From JBGTCD01 sp041749015 (lineage in GTDB: Bacteria; Bacteroidota; Bacteroidia; Cytophagales; Cyclobacteriaceae): a stretch of 10,200 nt of DNA. Each line of letters opens with the position of its first letter. The stretch's first letter is position 1. The notes below the pieces were generated by a model. That model had not been told where the DNA came from. It searched no databases and saw nothing but the letters and a program-made list of their open reading frames with translations. The translations under genes were made by a program, and so were the position numbers. The stretch covers positions 1-10,200 of the forward strand of contig JBGTCD010000150.1 of the NCBI GenBank assembly GCA_041749015.1. The letters run 5' to 3'. Shown one piece after another: positions 1 through 6,430 of this stretch.

Positions 1-8
1 AGTTTCAA

Positions 9-542
9 CTACTTTTTATCAATATTTAATGACTGATCCTCTCTATTCTTCACCTTGTAAGCATATTCCCTAATATCACCTATGATTTTGCCTGGATTCC
101 CTACTAAGATACTATAGTCGGGAACATTACCTCGTACTACACTTCCCGCACCAATGATGACGTGCTTGCCTATTTTTGTACCAGGAAGTAAAATGGTATT
201 CATTCCTATAAATACATTATCTCCAACAGATATGCCTCTATTCAAACCAATATCTGTTGATGGTTTTTCATTAATTGCAATAAGTGCTGTCGTAAAGCTA
301 TAATCATGAGTGAGAAAATGGACATTCATCGATACAACTAAACGGTCACCAATGGCAATACGATTGAAATCATCAAATTTCACGCTTTTTGCAATAAACC
401 TTGGGGCACCAACTATGACCATCCCCGTCCTTCTTAACAACCAGTTGTAAGCTCTCATATATAATCGGCTATCCCAATAGACAATCAACCCAATGACAAA
501 CTTAAAAGAATAAAAAAATACTCGAAAAATCTTTCTTTTCAT
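9..542 (-). CDS. Hexapeptide-repeat (left-handed beta-helix) O-acyltransferase
   Basis: Predicted CoA-dependent acyltransferase, probably O-acetylating a sugar of the polysaccharide in the cytoplasm. Of 177 residues, about 10-22 form a hydrophobic, basic-flanked segment that may touch the membrane. HFLTHDYS at about 75-82 holds the likely catalytic His79. From about residue 103 hexapeptide repeats follow (ISVGDNVFIG, TKIGKHVIIGAGSVV), closed by the family signature VGNPGKII near 147-154. Length fits the small WbbJ/WcaF-like acyltransferases. The ATG (540-542) overlaps the TGA of the upstream glycosyltransferase as ATGA, so the two are probably translationally coupled. The gene ends in TAG at 9-11. 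The last eight bases of the window, read on the minus strand, begin TTG and could start another gene, but this cannot be decided. Acyl donor and acceptor sugar cannot be predicted. Confidence in the family is high. Confidence 0.9.
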   Translation of the reverse strand: MKRKIFRVFFYSFKFVIGLIVYWDSRLYMRAYNWLLRRTGMVIVGAPRFIAKSVKFDDFNRIAIGDRLVVSMNVHFLTHDYSFTTALIAINEKPSTDIGLNRGISVGDNVFIGMNTILLPGTKIGKHVIIGAGSVVRGNVPDYSILVGNPGKIIGDIREYAYKVKNREDQSLNIDKK

Positions 543-1600
543 TCGTCCAGGGTTTTATAAAACAATTCACCTACAATTTCAATATCAAATTTTTTTGCCT
601 TCGTAAGAGAATGCTTACCAAAATCAACCCTTAGAGACTCGTCATTCAATAGTAACTTGATGTATTGAATATAGGCATCGACATCATACAAATTTACTAA
701 ATAACCATTTTTTTTATGATCAATTAAATCACTAGGTCCTGCCACACAGTTAAAGCTCAAACAAGGTAAACCAAATGAAATTGCCTCCAACAAAGCGTTA
801 GGAAACCCTTCTGATTCTGAAGTAAAAGCGAAAATACTAGCCTTCTGATAAAATTGATGAATATCTTTTTGATTACCCCAGAACACTACATTATCCCCTA
901 TTCCTTTTCTAGCGGCAATTTCCTGTAAGTATTCCTTCTCCGGACCGTCACCTACAATCCACAATTTCCAACCTTCCTGAAAAGATGCCAGAAAAATATC
1001 CAACAAAATGTCAATACGTTTACTTTTAATCAAACGCCCTACATTTAAAATGACCTTCCCCCGTTCATCCAAAAGAATATCTTTACCTATGCTGACAGGA
1101 TTAGGTATTACCCTGATGCGGGAATGTCTTGTCTCTTTTTGTAAAAAAGTCCTGGAGTAGTCCGTTTGAGAAATAATGCCATGAGCCTTTGGATATAATA
1201 GGCGTCTTAATGAATTATGAAGCACTCCCCAATCCTTATCCGGTTTACTACGATCACTTACATAAACTTTTACTGGTAGAAATAAAGTGCTGAGCAATAC
1301 AAAATTATTGTACATCTCTCCAAAAGAAAGGAGGCTATATGGTTTTACTTTTTTGAGAAGCCTCCTCAGGTATATACATGTTTTTAACGTATAAACCAGC
1401 TTATTTGAAATATAAAAAGATGGTTCATGAATAACAACATGCTCTGGAAGGCGGAAAAAAATAGTATCCTTGGTCAATAAAATCAAATGAACCTCTACTG
1501 ACCTGATATTTGAGAAGTAATGACAAAGCTCTACCATCACCCGCTCCATGCCGCCGGCCTTCAAAGAAGGAATTACAAAACAGAAGACTTTCTTATCCAG
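539..1600 (-). CDS. GT4-family glycosyltransferase, probable CTG start
   Basis: GT-B retaining glycosyltransferase of the GT4 type, expected to add a sugar to the lipid-linked repeat unit at the cytoplasmic face. Numbering from the TTG at 1562-1564: KAGGMERVM (2-10) is the glycine-rich loop after strand 1; ILNVGRLIKSKR (172-183) opens the donor-binding domain; VGDGPE (204-209) follows; SEGFPNALLEA (251-261) is the EX7E motif with Glu252 and Glu260; FNCVAGPSDLI (271-281) is typical of amino-sugar-adding GT4 enzymes. Starting at TTG would delete beta strand 1, yet in-frame sequence upstream encodes DKKVFCFVIPSL, exactly the strand expected. Between the in-frame stop (1604-1606) and the TTG there is no ATG, GTG or other TTG; the best-placed codon is CTG at 1598-1600, giving 353 residues. 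I therefore extend to 1600; the conservative start is 1564 (341 residues). Its TGA overlaps the next ATG. Sugar specificity is unknown. Confidence 0.88.
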   Translation of the reverse strand: MDKKVFCFVIPSLKAGGMERVMVELCHYFSNIRSVEVHLILLTKDTIFFRLPEHVVIHEPSFYISNKLVYTLKTCIYLRRLLKKVKPYSLLSFGEMYNNFVLLSTLFLPVKVYVSDRSKPDKDWGVLHNSLRRLLYPKAHGIISQTDYSRTFLQKETRHSRIRVIPNPVSIGKDILLDERGKVILNVGRLIKSKRIDILLDIFLASFQEGWKLWIVGDGPEKEYLQEIAARKGIGDNVVFWGNQKDIHQFYQKASIFAFTSESEGFPNALLEAISFGLPCLSFNCVAGPSDLIDHKKNGYLVNLYDVDAYIQYIKLLLNDESLRVDFGKHSLTKAKKFDIEIVGELFYKTLDE

Positions 1601-1628
1601 AAATCAGGATTTTTTATAATTAGAATTT

Positions 1629-2630
1629 TCAAATTAAATAATCCACCATCCATCCGTAAGGATTAAAACTACCCTCATACCAATTCAAATTTTTATCCCA
1701 ATACCCTGGACAAGGATCATAAACCTCTTTAACAAAACCATAACTAATCTCTATAATCATTGGGTCAATATTTTGATCAAACACAAAATCATAGGCCAGG
1801 CATTGGGTGTTTAATTTTTCTGAAGTCTCAAAAGCAATCTTTATGCACCTTTCATCAAATACTTCCCTGGCATACTCAAAAATACCACTTCCGGAAGCCC
1901 GGAAGTCATCATCCCTGACCATCCTTTTAAGGGCAAAGGCCTTATTGCCTACTACGATGATCCTGATATCAAATTGGTTATCCGGAATAAAGTCTTGAAA
2001 GTAGATATACCCGTATTCCCTACCCAGGACTTTTGTAAATTCTGGATATTTTCCAAACCTTAGAATGCCTTTAACTGGTTCAATAATCCCTGCTTTGCCC
2101 AGTCTGTATTTCCGCCACCGCTCTTTAAAATTTGGCCATGGGTCATAATTAGTGAATCCACGTCCAAAGGCTTTTATAACCAAACTTCTAGCCTCCGATT
2201 TTGATTTCACCAATTTTACATTTGCGGACCCTGCCCCACCCCTGAGCTTAAAAATCTTAGGAAATTCGGTGTTCTCTACCCATTTCAGAGCTTCTTTTTT
2301 ACAATAAAACACATAGGAAGGGACCATAGGTGCCTCAATTCTTTCCAACAAATATTTCTGTGCTACCTTATCATCAAAATGCCAAGCGGTACGAAAATCC
2401 GGGAATACCCTGAACCCGGTATGCTCTAAGCCAAAAAGGATTTGTTGTGCGATGATCAGGTCCCGGGGATTCATCTGGCTATGGTGCCACATCAGGGCCT
2501 TACAATCTGTAAGTTGTTTAATAAGATCATTGGCATAGCAATTGACCAACTTGTAGGGTATTCCATTTTCCCGGCAATAGGCAACCCATCGGGGATGGAA
2601 ACCGGAATTGCTGTTATGGATGGCTATCAT
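1629..2630 (-). CDS. RimK-like ATP-grasp ligase
   Basis: A 333-residue ATP-grasp protein, predicted to activate a carboxylate as an acyl phosphate and join it to an amine or other nucleophile in the cytoplasm. The N-terminal domain (about 1-85) is a substrate-side pre-ATP-grasp region. FPKIFKLRGGAGSANVKLV (123-141) is the lysine and glycine-rich ATP-binding segment. FDIRIIVVGNKAFALKRMV (220-238) followed by DFRASGSG (242-249) is the RimK-type core. Asp281 and Glu294 are likely metal ligands. The usual E-x-N metal motif reads EISYGF (294-299), with Ser in place of Asn. The C-terminal tail is rich in aromatics (GYWDKNLNWYEG). The ATG overlaps the TGA of the deacetylase gene (ATGA, 2627-2630), and the stop lies 28 bases from the putative CTG of the following glycosyltransferase. 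Context suggests amino-sugar or uronate modification (inference); the substrate is unknown. Confidence 0.82.
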   Translation of the reverse strand: MIAIHNSNSGFHPRWVAYCRENGIPYKLVNCYANDLIKQLTDCKALMWHHSQMNPRDLIIAQQILFGLEHTGFRVFPDFRTAWHFDDKVAQKYLLERIEAPMVPSYVFYCKKEALKWVENTEFPKIFKLRGGAGSANVKLVKSKSEARSLVIKAFGRGFTNYDPWPNFKERWRKYRLGKAGIIEPVKGILRFGKYPEFTKVLGREYGYIYFQDFIPDNQFDIRIIVVGNKAFALKRMVRDDDFRASGSGIFEYAREVFDERCIKIAFETSEKLNTQCLAYDFVFDQNIDPMIIEISYGFVKEVYDPCPGYWDKNLNWYEGSFNPYGWMVDYLI

Positions 2631-3742
2631 GTATTATCCATCAAGTTCCCTAATTGACCGGAGCTTAAAAACTCTACTTCCGGCCATTTTTTGATGATTG
2701 ATTTTAAGAGGTTATTAAGTTTTTTTAAGGACTTATCTCTATGATCGGCATCCATCTGTCCGGAATAATTGATCCGGTGTGTACTGATTATGGCTGGTTT
2801 CCCCCAAAAAAAAGCATTATTAATTTGACCTAAAGCATGGTTTCCCCAGTCTTTATCCTGATCCAAATAAGGCTCAAACAATACATTTCTTACCATATAA
2901 ATCTGGCCGTTTCTGTTCCTCTGACCGGTATAGTGATACTTCTTATGTAAACCAAATTTAGGGTTTGGAATCAATTGAACCCTTTGACCTTGAATAAATT
3001 TTACTCCAAACTCTTTCAAAACTTCCTCCAATTCATGACTCCATATATAATTGGAAGCAATAAATGACCTGGACTTAAATCCAAAAATACTTTCAAAAAG
3101 GTTTAACCCATCCTTTAAAGTATTAAAAACAAATTTTTTTTCTTCCGGATTTTCATAATGATAAGTGGCCAAATAATTGTTCTTATTTTTAGAGGACGTT
3201 TTGGTTTTTAATCCGAAAAAGTCGTGTTCAAAAGCAGTTAGAGTAGGCTTGTTACCGGCTTTAAGGTCTTGCAACCAAAGCCAGGCATTCAAATGTTCTC
3301 TGGCATGGAATTGGGGATAGATCAGATTTTCATCAATGGCCCTTGACCAAACCAACCTATTCGACTCCCCATACCAATATTGATAAGATTCAAATAAATC
3401 CCGGTAATAGTAATTTTCAAATTCCAATTCACCTATTTTTTGAAAATCGGGATTGGTTAAGATAGTATTAAAGGTAAAGATTGGAGGCTTGCTATTTTTA
3501 TCTTTAAAGCCGGATAGTATTTGAAATAAAGCTTCAAGGTCTTCTTTTCTTTCGAGGGCATCCAGGCTATCATATTTAGATTGCTCAGGACTAAGTCCCG
3601 CCTTTTGAAGTGCAGTGAAGGTAGCTTTATCTCTGGTACGAATCGCGCCCCAGTCATCACTTTCAAACACTACGATTTTCCTATTGGTCCTCCACCCTGG
3701 GATGTTGAAGAGATGATTTTTTAATACAGATGGTAGATTCAC
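2627..3742 (-). CDS. Polysaccharide (de)acetylase, NodB/CE4-like
   Basis: A 371-residue protein of the large polysaccharide (de)acetylase family common in surface-polysaccharide loci, related to the NodB-like (beta/alpha) barrel. The likely reaction is metal-dependent removal of an N- or O-acetyl group from a sugar. KIVVFESDDWGAIR (22-35) carries the Asp-Asp pair (29-30) of the first motif. FHAREHLNAW (145-154) carries the two histidines, His146 and His150, of the metal site. ASNYIWSHE (229-237) and ISTHRINYSG (319-328, with His322) are later barrel motifs. There is no signal peptide, so it probably acts in the cytoplasm on precursors. The start is GTG (3740-3742): the only in-frame upstream codons before a stop at 3779-3781 include no ATG, and the N-terminus NLPSVLKNHLFNIPGWRTNRK suits this family. 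Its stop overlaps the ATP-grasp start by four bases, implying coupled production. The substrate is not predictable. Confidence 0.85.
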   Translation of the reverse strand: MNLPSVLKNHLFNIPGWRTNRKIVVFESDDWGAIRTRDKATFTALQKAGLSPEQSKYDSLDALERKEDLEALFQILSGFKDKNSKPPIFTFNTILTNPDFQKIGELEFENYYYRDLFESYQYWYGESNRLVWSRAIDENLIYPQFHAREHLNAWLWLQDLKAGNKPTLTAFEHDFFGLKTKTSSKNKNNYLATYHYENPEEKKFVFNTLKDGLNLFESIFGFKSRSFIASNYIWSHELEEVLKEFGVKFIQGQRVQLIPNPKFGLHKKYHYTGQRNRNGQIYMVRNVLFEPYLDQDKDWGNHALGQINNAFFWGKPAIISTHRINYSGQMDADHRDKSLKKLNNLLKSIIKKWPEVEFLSSGQLGNLMDNT

Positions 3743-3804
3743 AAAAGGGCGGCAGACAAGGACTGAATTGAATGGTTTTTAAAAAAATAATCTCTATGGT
3801 CCAT
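3739..3804 (-). other. Possible 21-codon translation-coupling ORF
   Basis: In the 61 bases between the polymerase and deacetylase genes, one short ORF fills the space exactly. Its ATG (3802-3804) overlaps the polymerase TGA as TGATG, and its TGA (3739-3741) overlaps the deacetylase GTG as GTGA. It would encode 21 residues beginning MDHRDYFFKNH and ending AALL. The peptide matches nothing I know. The likely role, if any, is to carry terminating ribosomes to the weak GTG start; chance is a real alternative. A run of seven T then five A (3776-3787) lies inside it. Confidence 0.35.
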
Positions 3805-5030
3805 CATCTGAATTGGATCAGGAAATCATTGAGGGAATGATTGTCCCCCATGGAAAAAAAAGCCATTAGTGGATTCCCAAAAATAGTGGTAGTGCTAAAC
3901 AAATAAAACCCATCACGGATGCTTACTATAATAAATAGAACAATAAACGGCACCATGGCTTTCATTACTCGTTGCATTATCAAATCCTTTCGGTAATTTT
4001 GAAGGTACAAAATCATCAATGATAGGGCTAAAAGTCCGGCGGGCGCCAAAAAACGGCCGCCGGAAGGAAGGGTGGACATGATGCTGGCAGTGCCATAAAA
4101 TAAATAGGTAAATGCAAGCACCTTTAGTAACCTTTTATCATTTCGAACCAACTTACCGGAGCGAAAAAATAATAATAACAAAAAAGCAATGATGGGGTAA
4201 TGCAGGCCTTTTCCATAAAATCTTGCATGCCAGGTTTTTTGGCTAGGTATGGTTCTGATCCGCTCAACCACCTCTTCATTCCTGTAGTTACTCGTTCTAT
4301 CCAGGAGAATTACCGGGGCATTAGCCTCTAAAAAATCATTGAATTGTTTAATGTTAATTTCTGCAATGAATACACCAAAAATGAAGTACACATAATATAA
4401 TTTTAAACGATTTCCGAAAAGCAGGTAAACTAATAATACCGATAGAGGCACTAAAAATGAAAAATGAAACACCACCGGAGTAATGAAACACCAAATTAAA
4501 GATTTAAACTTTCTCTCAAATAAATACGGCAAAAGCCCGTAAATGAATACATGGGTGGCGGTATTGAACCGGAAACCTCCCAGGGTCCAAATGGGCATGA
4601 CTAAAAACAAGGCGATAATCAGGAACAATACTAACCATTGGATTTTACCCCTGGTTTTGTGTATCACAAACCACATATTCCTTGAGAAAAAATATCCGAA
4701 TATGATACCATAAATTACAACCAATACATACCCATTACCAGTAAATCTGGAAATACCAATGGCCAGCACCGTCCTTAATACATCGATCTCACCGGAATTT
4801 TTAAAATACTCAATGGCGGTAGGGTAATCAAAATAAACCCTATGTAAGTTCTCCACCTCTCCCATGTACCGGTTAATATCAGAGCCTGTTGATTCAGTGC
4901 CGATGGCAATGGTCATGGCAAAAAATACCGTAAAAGCCCAGATGATATTTTTTGTTGAAGGGGCACGGAAATGCCTAAAGGCATATAGCAAGGTCAAAAA
5001 AGGATTGATCAAAAAGGCCGTCCAGATCAT
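3804..5030 (-). CDS. EpsG-type polysaccharide polymerase (Wzy-like), multi-pass membrane protein
   Basis: A 408-residue integral membrane protein of the EpsG type, the expected polymerase of a Wzy-dependent pathway that joins lipid-linked repeat units at the outer face of the inner membrane. About ten to eleven hydrophobic segments can be seen, including roughly 1-17, 29-45, 100-118, 131-150, 179-205, 210-227, 277-290, 300-318, 325-343 and 356-375. STGSDINRYMGEVENL (47-62) in the first loop matches the EpsG pattern of an Asp followed by Tyr. GGFRFNTATHVFIYGLLP (151-168) and PVVFHFSFLVPL (185-196) are also typical. The large soluble loop (about 228-276) is hydrophilic. The ATG overlaps the TGA of the upstream glycosyltransferase (5027-5030). 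EpsG/Wzy proteins diverge strongly, so the family is assigned from topology and these motifs; linkage specificity cannot be read. Confidence 0.85.
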   Translation of the reverse strand: MIWTAFLINPFLTLLYAFRHFRAPSTKNIIWAFTVFFAMTIAIGTESTGSDINRYMGEVENLHRVYFDYPTAIEYFKNSGEIDVLRTVLAIGISRFTGNGYVLVVIYGIIFGYFFSRNMWFVIHKTRGKIQWLVLFLIIALFLVMPIWTLGGFRFNTATHVFIYGLLPYLFERKFKSLIWCFITPVVFHFSFLVPLSVLLVYLLFGNRLKLYYVYFIFGVFIAEINIKQFNDFLEANAPVILLDRTSNYRNEEVVERIRTIPSQKTWHARFYGKGLHYPIIAFLLLLFFRSGKLVRNDKRLLKVLAFTYLFYGTASIMSTLPSGGRFLAPAGLLALSLMILYLQNYRKDLIMQRVMKAMVPFIVLFIIVSIRDGFYLFSTTTIFGNPLMAFFSMGDNHSLNDFLIQFR

Positions 5031-6139
5031 GGGATGAGGTCAATGAATTGTTGTGCCACCTTTTCTATTTTATATCGATCGAAGTTGGGATCCACAAAAG
5101 CATTAGTGAAGTCCCTGGCCATAAACTCTCTTATTACCTTTTTGGGTAATCTGCTTTGCTCATAGGATAATATTGGCCGCTTGCTGATTTTATAATCGAT
5201 CAATTTGGTAGGAACTGCATTAATGCGCCCATCAATGGAATCAGTATTGACATTGACCAGGAAGTCGGCCCGGGCCAATTCTTTTAATAAGGCTTCCCTT
5301 GGAATATAATCCTTGAGTATCAGCTTAGACCCAACAATGGCACTGTACGCTGAAAACTGATGCTGCTGCCTGGTGTATATCACAAAGCGGAAGTCGTAGT
5401 TTTCTACCACCAGATAGTCAACCAGTGAAAATGGGTCTCTAGATCCTGGCATAACAACGCCGGCATATATAAAAGTGGTAACCGGATTTGGCTTATATTG
5501 AGGCAAGTTATTGTCTTCAAATTTAAAGCCCTGAGGGATTACCTTAAGCTTATCCCTATACTTTTGATTGAATAAAAATTTCATTTCCTCAAAAGGAACA
5601 GTGACAAAATCTGCCAATCCCAAAAACTTATTTTCCAAAAAGTGAAAATAGGGCATTTTGGGGAAACTGTCGTGCGACGCATGCATAAATGGGTCGCCAC
5701 AATCAGCTATCCAAATCTTTGCCTTTCTGTTTTCTTCCTTTTGCCATACTTTTGCTACTCCCCAATGGATGGGAAATGGTACCGCTATGGAAATGACGGC
5801 ATCATAAAATATATTGGATTCCCGCAAATACTTCTCAACCCATTTTTTGATCCTGATCTGTGGATAATGAAAAAATAAATCTAAGCCTCTGGTAACCCCT
5901 CTTCTGAGTAACTGAGATGCCTTACCACCTTTTATATCCAGGATTTGCGGGCTGCGGTTACTGTAATGCTCAATCTTAATGCCTGTTTCCTTACTAAACC
6001 CGGTGTGAGATTCATGCCATATTGTGGCCACCGTAATGGTATGCCCTTGGCGCACCAATTCTTTGGCCAGCTCGGTTGCTCTAAATGAACGGGGGCTTTG
6101 TATAGGGTAAAAGCTTCCGCAAATAATGAGTATGTTCAT
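5027..6139 (-). CDS. GT-B glycosyltransferase (GT4-like, atypical donor site)
   Basis: A 370-residue cytoplasmic glycosyltransferase of GT-B architecture. MNILIICGSFYPIQSPRSFRA opens with strand 1 and the acceptor-side loop; ELAKELVRQGHTITVAT (23-39) is the usual helix and strand 2. IADCGDPF (144-151) lies before the interdomain region. VTTFIYAGVVMPGSRDP (220-236) starts the donor domain. Instead of the classical EX7E motif there is NVNTDSIDGRINAVPTKLIDY (296-316), the PTKL-x-D/EY variant seen in GT4-like enzymes from surface-polysaccharide loci. The ATG (6137-6139) follows AAGGAG at nine bases' spacing and lies 13 bases after the stop of an epimerase remnant, so it was once the second gene of an epimerase-glycosyltransferase pair. 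Its stop overlaps the polymerase start, suggesting coupled expression. The donor sugar is unknown; a ManNAc-type sugar is plausible from context only. Confidence 0.82.
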   Translation of the reverse strand: MNILIICGSFYPIQSPRSFRATELAKELVRQGHTITVATIWHESHTGFSKETGIKIEHYSNRSPQILDIKGGKASQLLRRGVTRGLDLFFHYPQIRIKKWVEKYLRESNIFYDAVISIAVPFPIHWGVAKVWQKEENRKAKIWIADCGDPFMHASHDSFPKMPYFHFLENKFLGLADFVTVPFEEMKFLFNQKYRDKLKVIPQGFKFEDNNLPQYKPNPVTTFIYAGVVMPGSRDPFSLVDYLVVENYDFRFVIYTRQQHQFSAYSAIVGSKLILKDYIPREALLKELARADFLVNVNTDSIDGRINAVPTKLIDYKISKRPILSYEQSRLPKKVIREFMARDFTNAFVDPNFDRYKIEKVAQQFIDLIP

Positions 6140-6148
6140 CTTATGCAG

Positions 6149-6154
6149 CTCCTT
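6149..6154 (-). promoter_or_regulatory. Shine-Dalgarno site of the glycosyltransferase at 5027-6139
   Basis: The minus strand reads AAGGAG, then nine bases, then ATG. This is the only strong Shine-Dalgarno match I see before a gene here; the other starts rely on A-rich leaders or on stop-start overlaps, as is usual in Bacteroidota. It overlaps the stop codon of the epimerase remnant, so it was selected when that gene was intact. Confidence 0.6.
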
Positions 6155-6287
6155 AAATTAGTATTTCTAGCATTCTATCAGCGGCATTTCCTTTTCCATA
6201 AAAGGAAGCAAAAATTTTTAGGTTGGAATTTGAAATATCGCTATGTCCGTGATCAAAAATTTTATTCCCGTTGGAGGTTGACGCCAT
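6153..6287 (-). pseudogene. 3' remnant of a second UDP-GlcNAc 2-epimerase (wecB-like)
   Basis: The minus strand keeps an open frame of 44 codons ending TAA at 6153-6155. Its last part reads FYGKGNAADRMLEIL, the C-terminal signature of WecB-type epimerases (YGxGxAAxxIxxIL). The intact epimerase upstream ends comparably with KLYGNGDAAKVIVNEI, but the two differ clearly in protein and DNA, so this is not a recent tandem copy. Before the signature, SNGNKIFDHGHSDIS may match the family's G-x-N segment. An in-frame stop at 6294-6296 closes the frame, and I find no other epimerase sequence up to 6430; the N-terminal ~90% and all catalytic residues are gone. The ATG at 6285-6287 is probably incidental. 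Chance similarity is unlikely given that the fragment sits exactly where a C-terminus would precede the next gene, but a homology search has not been done. Confidence 0.7.
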
Positions 6288-6430
6288 AACTACCTAAATA
6301 ATATGTGTTTTGATTTCATCCGTATACAATTTTATTTTTAAAGGTCAGATGGAACGCCAAGTTTACTTTATTAGTCCACCGTTGGGTTTTTTGAGTTAAA
6401 CATGGGTATTTTATGCCTTTAATCCCCCTT
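6288..6430. other. Non-coding spacer, possible recombination junction
   Basis: Between the TGA of the intact epimerase and the epimerase remnant lie about 140 AT-rich bases with stops in all minus frames. I see no terminator hairpin with a T run and no clear TAnnTTTG promoter. The stretch around 6330-6380, reading GGTGGACTAATAAAGTAAAC on the minus strand, vaguely resembles the end of an insertion sequence, but no partner end or transposase is present. Confidence 0.4.

Noticed and set aside
1807..1998. Plus-strand ORF of 63 codons
   Set aside because: It lies antisense within the ATP-grasp gene, whose motifs prove the minus-strand frame.
3776..3787. T7-A5 run as a programmed frameshift site joining the mini-ORF to the deacetylase
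   Set aside because: A -1 slip there enters the deacetylase frame but hits a TAA at once (3779-3781), so no fusion results.
5642..5878. Plus-strand ORF of 78 codons
   Set aside because: Antisense to a well-supported glycosyltransferase; no recognisable motif.
6188..6207. Perfect 8-base inverted repeat with a 4-base loop (TTCCTTTT / AAAAGGAA)
   Set aside because: It lies inside the epimerase remnant over the YGKG codons, is AT-rich and has no adjacent T run on the minus strand, so it is not a convincing terminator.
6098..6289. Plus-strand ORF of 63 codons across the glycosyltransferase start
   Set aside because: Its opposite strand carries the epimerase signature, a ribosome binding site and a start codon; the plus frame has no motif.
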